The notes under the pieces were generated by a model. That model did no database searches and was not told the origin of the DNA. It saw only the letters and a program-made list of their open reading frames with translations. Both the position numbers and the translations under genes were made by a program. 64,000 nucleotides of DNA from Candidatus Acetothermia bacterium (lineage in GTDB: Bacteria > Bipolaricaulota > Bipolaricaulia > RBG-16-55-9 > JANLFV01). Positions 35,270 through 42,336 of the stretch are shown here, piece by piece. Numbering within the stretch: position 1 is the stretch's first letter; each line of letters begins with the position of its first letter. The stretch spans positions 248,001 to 312,000 of the forward strand of contig JANLFV010000001.1 of assembly GCA_024653345.1 (NCBI GenBank), read 5' to 3'.

Positions 35270-35525
35270 GCCCTGCTTCGCTCCGTTCACCCTGAGGGAG
35301 GCGCGACTCGAGCAGGGCCTTGGCCTCCTCCGCCCGCGAGGCCTCGACGAACAGCCGGGCTTGCTTCAGGCTCCACGGCTTTAGGTGAGTCATCAGGGTG
35401 TAGAACGACTCACCTTGAATGTAGTAGCGGATCCCGGCCCCCTCCAAGGCCATCTTCACGAAGGCGATCTCCTTCGCGCTCCCAAGATTGTAGATGAAGA
35501 CAAAAACAGATCGCTCATTTCCCAT
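35259..35525 (-). CDS. DUF2007-like small protein
   Basis: This 88-residue protein matches the pattern of the putative prokaryotic signal-transducing DUF2007 family: FVFIYNLGSAKEIAFVKMALEGAGIRYYIQGE, then RLFVEASRAEEAKALLE. These small ferredoxin-like folds have no proven role. The start is an ATG at 35525. It is 24 nt downstream of the redoxin gene end on the same strand and may share that transcript. It is convergent with lptB. Confidence 0.72.
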   Translation of the reverse strand: MGNERSVFVFIYNLGSAKEIAFVKMALEGAGIRYYIQGESFYTLMTHLKPWSLKQARLFVEASRAEEAKALLESRLPQGERSEAGPNT

Positions 35526-35548
35526 ATTGGCCCACTGTCCTGATGAAA

Positions 35549-36838
35549 TTATCGCTCCAATAGCAGATCCTCTACGATTGCTACAATTTCATTCACCCGT
35601 AACCTGTGATACTGCACATCGGGATAACTCTCTACCCAGTATAGATCCATGTCGCGGATGATCCCCTCTCTGTCGATTACGAAAAGACCTCTACCGATCA
35701 AAGAGCGGCGATATAGCTTACTAATGCCCGGATCCCATATGACAGGGAACTGGATCCCTTTCTCTGTCAGAGAGGAGGAATCTGGAGGCTGGGCACTAGT
35801 AGCTATGCCGAGCAAAACCACCTTCCCTTGATAAGGGCGACCACCTAACAAGACGTTCAAATCCTCCACTCGCCATATGTCCTGATAATCCTCGCAACAA
35901 CGGGAGCCTGGAGGGATGGAGGGGTTCCAAAAGACGAGCACGACCACCTTCCCGTGATAATCAGATAGTTTGACACTCTGCCCTTCGAAGGTCGTGGCCT
36001 CGAAATCGGGAGCCTTCTGCCCGGGGGCCAGGATCGCGGGCGGCGGAGCAATCCCGACCTGCTCGACCTCGATACGACGCCCATCGGGTGGGACAGATTT
36101 TATCCTGTAGAGTCTCTCCCCGACTTGGAGGGGCTGATTCGGCCCGTATATCTCGTAAGAGTCAGGGAATAGCTGCAACTCCCCATCGCCGTCTGTATCA
36201 ATGGCTATTGCTGCCTCATCAAGGTCATCATATAAGCCGTCGGAGGAGAGATCGCTTATGGCAATAGGGTAGAGCCTCCCTTCCAGCTCTATCAGGCCTC
36301 GCCGATGGCAGTACCCTCCGTAGATGAAGCTGTATCGGTGCTCTTCATAATCATAATATCCCGTGACTACGGCATGGTAAGGTGCCCGAACCATATTATC
36401 ATATTCGACCCGGACAGTGGAGGACCAGCGGAACCCCTTCCATTCCCAACGCGCATCAGGAAGGCCATCCCCATCGTTTGTGAGGTCCTCATCGTTATTT
36501 GCATCTACCCAAACTCGCGGTGCCTCCCCTTGGCAGATCAAAACCGTGATCGTGCGGTCCTCCCCGTTCCCTAATATCATCGCCCCGTAGGAACAGGGCC
36601 CCTCTCGAGTGACTTGGACAGGGAGGGCTAATAGTGGTTCTGGCGAAGTATCCTGGAGAGATAGGGGAATTGCTGAAACAGCACCAATAGGCCAGTCAAT
36701 CAGGTCGCTGAGAAAACCAATCGATTCAATCGATGAAAATAGTGATGAAGGACCTGCGCCAATAAGCAGTGGCATTAGCGTTACAAAGTTTAGAAGGATT
36801 ATGAGCTTCACCAATCGCTGCATAAGCAGAAACTCCAT
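35549..36838 (-). CDS. Exported redoxin (AhpC/TSA-thioredoxin fold) with large N-terminal domain
   Basis: This 429-residue protein has an N-terminal signal or anchor (LVKLIILLNFVTLMPLLIGAG). The N-terminal 260 residues are unrecognised and contain acidic calcium-site-like stretches (DANNDEDLTNDGDG, DTDGDGELQLF). The C-terminal redoxin domain starts at APGQKAPDFEATTFEGQSVKLSDY. Where TlpA-like proteins have WCxxC it reads FWNPSIPPGSRCCEDY, a vicinal Cys pair. The start may be 36838 or the Met at 36823 (MQRLVKL), which gives the better signal peptide and has a GGAG upstream. It overlaps the Cys-rich protein gene. Base composition is visibly less GC-rich than its neighbours, suggesting transfer. 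Confidence 0.75.
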   Translation of the reverse strand: MEFLLMQRLVKLIILLNFVTLMPLLIGAGPSSLFSSIESIGFLSDLIDWPIGAVSAIPLSLQDTSPEPLLALPVQVTREGPCSYGAMILGNGEDRTITVLICQGEAPRVWVDANNDEDLTNDGDGLPDARWEWKGFRWSSTVRVEYDNMVRAPYHAVVTGYYDYEEHRYSFIYGGYCHRRGLIELEGRLYPIAISDLSSDGLYDDLDEAAIAIDTDGDGELQLFPDSYEIYGPNQPLQVGERLYRIKSVPPDGRRIEVEQVGIAPPPAILAPGQKAPDFEATTFEGQSVKLSDYHGKVVVLVFWNPSIPPGSRCCEDYQDIWRVEDLNVLLGGRPYQGKVVLLGIATSAQPPDSSSLTEKGIQFPVIWDPGISKLYRRSLIGRGLFVIDREGIIRDMDLYWVESYPDVQYHRLRVNEIVAIVEDLLLER

Positions 36839-37191
36839 ATATTAGAACAAGGCCATGAGCCAGGAGTATAAAACCAGCAATCCGCATTGACTGAAGCTTG
36901 CCCGTATCCATTTCTTGACCTCTCCCGGGTGCAACCATTATAATCGGCCTTGCACTCTGCATGCGCAGTAATGGTCAATGGCAAGGGCTGCCCTTTGTCC
37001 GTGTAGTGCTCGGCTACAGCGTAGACGCTGCAGTGATAATGCCCCCATTCAGTCTCGGTGCAATCACAGGCACAGCCTGTGACGGAACAGCCATAATCTA
37101 TTGCGGCTGGTTCTACGCCACCCTGAGAGGCCCTCAATACCCCAACTAACAAACTAATTAGCGTAACTACACTTAGACTTCGTATAATCAT
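36808..37191 (-). CDS. Small secreted cysteine-rich protein
   Basis: This is a 127-residue precursor that I do not recognise. The first 22 residues (MIIRSLSVVTLISLLVGVL...) form a signal peptide. The mature part has 11 cysteines (GCSVTGCACDC, HYHC, AEC, NGC, NADCW, WPC, SFCLC), an extreme density for this genome. GAGGT lies 5 nt before the ATG and a strong promoter precedes it. The 3' end overlaps the start of the exported redoxin, so the two are coupled, and the redoxin may act on these cysteines (inference). It could be a structural surface protein, a toxin-like peptide or a metal binder. Confidence 0.7.
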   Translation of the reverse strand: MIIRSLSVVTLISLLVGVLRASQGGVEPAAIDYGCSVTGCACDCTETEWGHYHCSVYAVAEHYTDKGQPLPLTITAHAECKADYNGCTRERSRNGYGQASVNADCWFYTPGSWPCSNIWSFCLCSDW

Positions 37192-37209
37192 GCTACCTCA
37201 CTCATTTAA

Positions 37210-37238
37210 AGTGTATCACACATTCTCCAGAAAGTCAA
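37210..37238 (-). promoter_or_regulatory. Promoter of the Cys-rich protein/redoxin unit
   Basis: TTGACT (37233-37238), a 17-nt spacer and TACACT (37210-37215) on the minus strand, about 18 nt before the ATG at 37191. The insertion sequence begins 42 bp upstream of it. Confidence 0.7.
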
Positions 37239-37277
37239 GAACCCGAATTGTCCCATTAGAACTGCTACCGAGAGGGG

Positions 37278-37321
37278 CATCGTTGCCTCATGAACTGGGT
37301 TACCCAAAAGAGGCAACGATG
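37278..37321 (+). repeat. Perfect 12-bp inverted repeat over the transposase start codon
   Basis: CATCGTTGCCTC (37278-37289) and GAGGCAACGATG (37310-37321) are exact reverse complements separated by 20 nt. The right arm includes the transposase ATG at 37319. In RNA the stem would hide the start codon. Confidence 0.85.
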
Positions 37322-38435
37322 ACTCGGGTTGGTCGAGATGCTCTCCTACCGAGATATCTGCGGGCTAGTCGGCAAGAGAAGACCAGGATCTTGGACGAGT
37401 TCGTGGTCATCACCGGCTACTACCGCAAGTCTGCCATCCGGCTGCTGCGGCGGGGGCCGAACCCCAGGAGCTTTGACCGGCGCCGGCGCCCCAAGGTCTA
37501 CACCAACGAGGTGAAGGCGGCCCTCCTCCAGGTCTGGGAGGCCTATGGCCGGATCTGCTCCAAGGCGCGCCTACGCAGCTCGCACCCTTCCTCCCAGAGG
37601 CGGTGCTAGAGCGGGCAGGGGAGCTTAAGCTGCCAGCGGAGACCAAGCGGCTGCTGGTCCGCCTGAGCCCGGCGACCATCGATCGGCTGCTGCGGACCCA
37701 CCGCTATCGCCGGCCGCGGTGCCGCGCCAAGCCCCGGACCAAGCTCTGGCAAGCCATACCCATCCGCAGCGAAGCCTCGGGGGATGGAGCCCGCCCGGGC
37801 TTCTTGGAGATGGACCTGGTGGCCCACTGTGGCGAGTCCACCGCCGGCGAGTTACTCCATACCCTGAATGCGGTCGATCTGGCTACCGGCTAGTCCGAGC
37901 CGCTGGCCCTTCCCAATCGGAGCCAACAGGCGGGAAGGGAAGCGCTGGAGAGGATGCGAGCGCGGCCCCCCTTCCCCCTTTTGGGGATCGATTCGGATAA
38001 CGACCCCATGGGCCTCCTCCGCTACTGTCAGGAGGAGGGGCTCAGCTTCACCCGCTCCAGGCCGTACAAGAACAACGATCAAGCCCATGTGGAGCAGAAG
38101 AACTGGATGGCGGTCCGCCGGCTCATCGGTTACGAGCGATACGAGTCTGTCGAGGCGCTGGCGCTGTTAGAGGCCATCTACAGCGACTGGCGGCGGTTTG
38201 TGAACCTCTTCCAGCCGGTGCGGAAGCTCCTGAGGAAGGAGCGGGTGGGGAGCAAGGTGCGCAAGCGGTATGATCGGCCCAGACCCCTTACCAGCGGGTG
38301 CTGGCTTCTCCGGATGTGCGGGAGGAGCGGAAGGAGCAGCTGCGGCAGGAGTATTCAGGATGCTGCAGCGACGGATCGAGGAGAACCTCGAGGCACTGTG
38401 GAGGCTCCATGGGTAACACTTATTGTGAGGCATCG
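37281..38435. mobile_element. Decayed insertion sequence with integrase-core transposase
   Basis: This is a 1.15-kb element bounded by imperfect 25-bp terminal inverted repeats, 37281-37305 and 38411-38435 (18 of 25 positions match by hand alignment, ending in GTTACCC inward). It contains one broken transposase gene on the plus strand. I see no clear target duplication. I cannot assign the family with certainty; the transposase looks like an rve/DDE type outside the commonest families. Confidence 0.75.
37319..38418 (+). pseudogene. Integrase-core (DDE) transposase, broken
   Basis: The gene begins at ATG 37319 (MTRVGRDALLPRYL) with a helix-turn-helix-like N-terminus (EKTRILDEFVVITGYYRKSAIRLLR). 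One base seems lost near 37579-37581, moving the frame to APFLPEAVLERAGELK. A nonsense TAG at 37891-37893 replaces a probable Trp codon (DLATG-stop-SEPLALP). A missing C near 38278 and a further shift near 38368 break the C-terminus, which would end RRIEENLEALWRLHG at a TAA in 38416-38418. Catalytic acidic residues are still visible: FLEMDLV, IDSDND and HVEQKN. At least four lesions show that the element is dead. Confidence 0.85.
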
Positions 38436-38474
38436 TCACCGGCCTCGGTAACAGTTACTTTAGGGCATGACACC
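38411..38474 (+). repeat. Tandem imperfect copy of the IS right end
   Basis: GGTAACA-C-TTA... at 38412-38440 is followed by a similar GGTAACA-G-TTA... at 38447-38474. Both continue with AGG, CAT and CACC in the same order. This may be a second, nested IS end. Confidence 0.55.
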
Positions 38475-38593
38475 CCCACTCCATAGGCCCTTTCAATTAA
38501 GCGCTGCTAGAGGTCCGTCGCCCTCCCCTGCCTTCCTTCGCGCGCTTGCAATGATCGATCGTCGCTCAGAGCTTCGCTACTAAGTTCTCGCTC

Positions 38594-39448
38594 TCAGTGA
38601 TTACCCTTCTCCTTCCGGTAGAGCTGATAGTTGAGGACGAACCAGCCGAACCCGGCAATGAGCAGCAAGGAGACCACCTGAGCAGTCTTGAGGGTCTCGA
38701 GCCAGGTGGTCGCCGTCCCGCTCGGGAGACAGGTCGTCCCTCCCAAGAGGCAGAGTGCGTCCCCGCGGAAGAACTCCACGACGAACCGGACGAGCGAGTA
38801 GGCGATGAGATAGAAGGAGACGACGAACCCGTCCTTATACTCCCGCTTGCGGAGCCACCACCACATCAGGCCGAAGATGATGAGGTTCCCGACCATCTCG
38901 TAGAGCATCGCCGGGTGGAGACGCCAGGTGTCCCAAGGAGCCGTCTGGTGCGCATAGGTATAGGCTGGCGTGCCTCGGGCGAACTCGAGCCCGAAGGGGG
39001 CATGCAAGTAGGTCTTGATCCCGTAAGCATCGCCGTTGAGGAAGTTCCCCAACCTGCCCAGGGCCTGGCCGAGGATCACCGAGGGGGCGATCGCGTCGGC
39101 GAACCGCCAGAACTTAACCCTCTTCCACTTGGCGAAGATCAGGAGAGCCAGAAAGCCCCCGAGCAGTCCGCCGTGGATCGCCAGGCCGCCCTCCCAGATC
39201 TTCCAGATGTTGCCCAGGTTCCGGCTATAGGTCTCCCACATGAAGGCGACATACCAGAGTCGGGCAAAGATGATCCCCAGCGGAACGGAGATCAGGACGA
39301 AGTCGAGGATGTCGTCCATCTTGAGATCTAGCTTCTTCCGGTTGACCTCGGCCTTGGTAAGGAAGATCGCGGCCACGATGGCAATTACATACATCAGGCC
39401 ATAGTAGCGGACGGTGAACGGCCCCAAAGTGAACGCTATCGGATGCAT
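38594..39448 (-). CDS. lgt: Prolipoprotein diacylglyceryl transferase
   Basis: This 284-residue integral membrane enzyme attaches diacylglycerol to the lipobox cysteine, the first step of lipoprotein maturation. Seven hydrophobic segments are visible. Lgt motifs are YYGLMYVIAI, GLAIHGGLLGG (catalytic His region) and GRLGNFLNGDAYG. A family-typical HPAMLYEM follows. GGAGG is close to the ATG at 39448. It is divergent from lnt, and the -35 boxes of the two promoters overlap. Three or more predicted lipoproteins lie within 7 kb. Confidence 0.96.
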   Translation of the reverse strand: MHPIAFTLGPFTVRYYGLMYVIAIVAAIFLTKAEVNRKKLDLKMDDILDFVLISVPLGIIFARLWYVAFMWETYSRNLGNIWKIWEGGLAIHGGLLGGFLALLIFAKWKRVKFWRFADAIAPSVILGQALGRLGNFLNGDAYGIKTYLHAPFGLEFARGTPAYTYAHQTAPWDTWRLHPAMLYEMVGNLIIFGLMWWWLRKREYKDGFVVSFYLIAYSLVRFVVEFFRGDALCLLGGTTCLPSGTATTWLETLKTAQVVSLLLIAGFGWFVLNYQLYRKEKGNH

Positions 39449-39556
39449 CTCGCCTCCTTCATCTCCCGGGCATTGCCCCGTTCATTCGATCGCTCCTGAC
39501 GCTTCTCCGCCGCGAGCAGGAAGCGCCAGGGCCACCTTAGGCCATGCTAAGGGTCC

Positions 39557-39585
39557 AGTTTAAGCGATCGCTCCCGGTTAGTCAA
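39557..39585 (-). promoter_or_regulatory. lgt promoter
   Basis: TTGACT (39580-39585), a 17-nt spacer and TAAACT (39557-39562) on the minus strand, with a leader of about 100 nt. Its -35 box shares bases with the lnt -35 box on the other strand. Confidence 0.6.
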
Positions 39586-39607
39586 TATCCCTTCAGCCTC
39601 CTATAAT
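39578..39607 (+). promoter_or_regulatory. lnt promoter (leaderless type)
   Basis: TTAGTC (39578-39583), an 18-nt spacer and perfect TATAAT (39602-39607), 9 nt before the lnt ATG at 39617. Confidence 0.6.
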
Positions 39608-39616
39608 CATCTCATC

Positions 39617-41143
39617 ATGAAGCTCTCCCGCCCGCGATGGCTCTGGGCAATGCTTGCTGGGATCGGCGCGGCCCTCAGCCTCCCAGGCTTCGGACTCGAT
39701 GTCTTATGCTGGTTCGCGCTTGTCCCGCTCTTCTTCGTCCTCGAGGGAGCCAGCTACAGGTGGAGCTTCGCCTATGGCTTGCTCGCGGGAATCGCCTTCT
39801 TCGGGACGCTCCTCCACTGGCTCCACACGCTGCGGGACTGGACCGGCCCGGCGATCCTGCCGCTCTACCTGCTACTGATCCTCTACTTGAGCCTCTATTG
39901 GGGCGCCTTCGGTCTGCTCTACACGCTGTTGAGCCGGCGACTGAGAACGGCCTGGCTGGCCCTGGCCGTCCCGGCGCTCTGGGTCGGCCTGGAGTTCGCC
40001 CGGGCTCTGGGGAAGCTCGGCTTCACCTGGGGCGACCTCGGCTACGCCCTCTACCGGCGGACGGAGTTGATCCAGCTCGCCGCGGTCACGGGGGCTCTGG
40101 GGCTCTCCTTGAGCATCGTCTGGGTCAACTTCTCTCTCTATCTGGCGCTGAAGCGGCGGGACTGGCGACCGCTGGCAAGTGCTGTGCTCGTCATTGCCCT
40201 CCTCTTAGGTTACGGCATGGCCGTGCGGCCGACCGAGCCCGAGGGGAGAGAGCTACGACTAGCGATTGTCCAACCGAACATACCCCAGCTAGTGAAGTCC
40301 GATCCCGGCGGAATCGAGGCCCTCACCGGCAGATACATGAATCTCTTAGCCCAGCTCGACCTCGAGCGGGCGCAACTATTGATCCTTCCGGAATCGATCC
40401 TCCCGGCCTACCTCTTGCGTCAGCCGGAGCACCTGGAGCCGTTCCGCCAGTTCGCCCTGGAGACCGGGGTCTACCTCCTGTTCGGGACGCTCGACCGCCG
40501 CGAGGGGGAGTTCTACAACACCGCGGCCCTGCTCTCACCTCAGGGCGAGCTCGTGGCCACATACGACAAGGTCCAGCTCGTCCCGTTCAGCACGGAATAT
40601 CTGCCGCTGAGAAGCCAGCTGGAGCGCTTGGGCCTCCGGAGGCTAATCCAGTCCGTGGCCCCGGCCGACCTCACCCCAGGTCGAGTGCTCTCACCGCTAG
40701 AGTCGCCTTTAGGGAGGATCGCCACCCCGATCTGCTTCGAGTCGACGCTGCCGCACATCTCCAGGGGCTTCGTCCGGAAGGGGGCCGAGCTCTTGGTGAC
40801 GATCACCAACGACGCCTGGTTCGACCGGAGCCTGGCCCTGGAGCAGCACTTCGCCTTCGGGGTCCTCCGAGCAGTGGAGAGCCGCCGCTACTTTGTCCAG
40901 GCCGCGAACACCGGGATCTCAGGGATCATCTCCCCCAGCGGAAGGATCATCACCAGATCGGGGATCGAGCGTGATGAAATCCTCTACGGGACGGTCAAGC
41001 TGCTGGGCCGCCGGACCTTCTACACCCGCTTCGGGGATTGGGTCGCTCACCTCAGCCTGCTCTACCTGCTGATCGCCTTGATCACCACTGCACTCCGGGT
41101 CGCTAGGGCCCCAAGAGGCTGCAGCCAGCGGCTCTCTCGCTGA
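39617..41143 (+). CDS. lnt: Apolipoprotein N-acyltransferase
   Basis: This 508-residue membrane enzyme N-acylates the lipoprotein cysteine, the last maturation step, typical of diderm bacteria. About six N-terminal membrane segments are followed by a nitrilase-fold domain. The catalytic triad is Glu in LILPES, Lys in YDKVQLVPF and Cys in ICFES, and TNDAWF is conserved. A final membrane segment (LSLLYLLIALITTAL) closes the protein. The ATG at 39617 lies 9 nt from the -10 box with no Shine-Dalgarno. It ends 19 nt from the convergent lipoprotein gene. Confidence 0.95.
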   Translation: MKLSRPRWLWAMLAGIGAALSLPGFGLDVLCWFALVPLFFVLEGASYRWSFAYGLLAGIAFFGTLLHWLHTLRDWTGPAILPLYLLLILYLSLYWGAFGLLYTLLSRRLRTAWLALAVPALWVGLEFARALGKLGFTWGDLGYALYRRTELIQLAAVTGALGLSLSIVWVNFSLYLALKRRDWRPLASAVLVIALLLGYGMAVRPTEPEGRELRLAIVQPNIPQLVKSDPGGIEALTGRYMNLLAQLDLERAQLLILPESILPAYLLRQPEHLEPFRQFALETGVYLLFGTLDRREGEFYNTAALLSPQGELVATYDKVQLVPFSTEYLPLRSQLERLGLRRLIQSVAPADLTPGRVLSPLESPLGRIATPICFESTLPHISRGFVRKGAELLVTITNDAWFDRSLALEQHFAFGVLRAVESRRYFVQAANTGISGIISPSGRIITRSGIERDEILYGTVKLLGRRTFYTRFGDWVAHLSLLYLLIALITTALRVARAPRGCSQRLSR

Positions 41144-41162
41144 GACGCGGCGTCGATGGATG

Positions 41163-42143
41163 CTAAAGCGAGGACGAAGATGTCTGAACTGAGATCGAAG
41201 GATTCTGGACCCAGCCGGGCCCGGTAACCCCGAGGTCCACGAGGAAGCTCAGGTATGGGTTTTCCTCCGGAACGACCCCTTTGCCCGTGACCACGGCCGC
41301 GCCCTCGTCGGGGAGGCAGTCGGTCGGCCCCATGTCATCGCCTTGGACTGAGCTCAGATAGGTCATCCCATCATCCCCGCCCAGGCTGGTGAGCGGGACG
41401 CTGATAGTGAGGACATTCCCGGCGAGCGCGGGAGTGGCGTCGCCGACATCCGTGAAGCCCGCCGTCTCGTAGACATCGTAGTTTCCCGCCCCGTTCCGGA
41501 AGAAGAGGGGGATGAAGAAGTCAACCCCGCTGGCCGAGGAGGGGAGGCTGGGGCAGAAGAAGGAATTGGCGGATGGCAGGCCGGTCGAGCCATCCTCGTC
41601 AGTGTCGAGGGTGATAAAGCCGGCGAGATCGCCGGGCCCTACAAGCGAGCCCGGCGCGGGGAGCGCGGGCGGCGTCGTGGTGTCGAAGGTGACGGTCAGG
41701 ACAAGCGCACTCGAGCTCCTCGAGGTCTTGATGCTCGTGACATCGTAGTTCACGGTCGTTCCTGCGCCCATGATGTCCACCGCATCACCCATGGGGTCGA
41801 TCAGCCCGGCGGTCACCGGGGGCTTGAGGGTGATGACCGCGAAGCCGGTCATGTTCGGGTAGCCGGTCCTGACCGCGGTCACCGTGGCAGTGGTGACCGA
41901 TGCGACGGTCGCCGGGGCGGTGTAGACGCCGCTGGTGCTGATCGTTCCCGGGCCGCTCGTCACGCTCCAGGTCACGGTCATCGGGACGCCGGCTTGGTTG
42001 GTAGCGGTGAGCGTGACTGATTCGCCCGCTTCCAAGATCGCTGAGGCCGGGGTGATCACCAGCCTTGCCACCTGAGTGCACCCCGCCAGGATGAGCGCTA
42101 CAATTCCTAAAAGCGCCAAGATATAGACCATCTTCCTAGGCAT
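41163..42143 (-). CDS. Lipoprotein with Ig-like (Big) domain
   Basis: This 326-residue protein has a signal with lipobox LILAGC (Cys at about residue 22), so it is exported and lipid-anchored. Residues about 28-108 form a bacterial Ig-like domain (VARLVITPASAILEAGESVTL, VTWSVTSGPGTISTSGVYTAP). The C-terminal 200 residues are beta-rich and unrecognised, with a DTDEDGSTG calcium-site-like stretch. GGAGG precedes the ATG. It lies beside lnt and lgt, whose products would process it. Function is unknown. Confidence 0.82.
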   Translation of the reverse strand: MPRKMVYILALLGIVALILAGCTQVARLVITPASAILEAGESVTLTATNQAGVPMTVTWSVTSGPGTISTSGVYTAPATVASVTTATVTAVRTGYPNMTGFAVITLKPPVTAGLIDPMGDAVDIMGAGTTVNYDVTSIKTSRSSSALVLTVTFDTTTPPALPAPGSLVGPGDLAGFITLDTDEDGSTGLPSANSFFCPSLPSSASGVDFFIPLFFRNGAGNYDVYETAGFTDVGDATPALAGNVLTISVPLTSLGGDDGMTYLSSVQGDDMGPTDCLPDEGAAVVTGKGVVPEENPYLSFLVDLGVTGPGWVQNPSISVQTSSSSL

Positions 42144-42336
42144 CGACGCCTCCTTCCAGTCTATTCAGCCCTAAAGCTGCAGCGTCAGGCGCTGCTTGCA
42201 TCACGATCGCTCCCATCGAGCGAGAACTATGGCTGTGATCACTATAGGCCCTTATCCAGTCAGGTTCGGAGGAAGGGGGTCAGCCGGTGCCTGGGAGTTC
42301 GTCACCGGCTGCCGTGATCGGTGTCGACGGCCGACC

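Noticed and set aside
36726-36962. Minus-strand frame with a signal-like hydrophobic stretch between the Cys-rich and redoxin genes
   Set aside because: It overlaps both better-supported genes in a third frame and ends in an ordinary sequence without motif; the Cys-rich frame fits the promoter and ribosome site.
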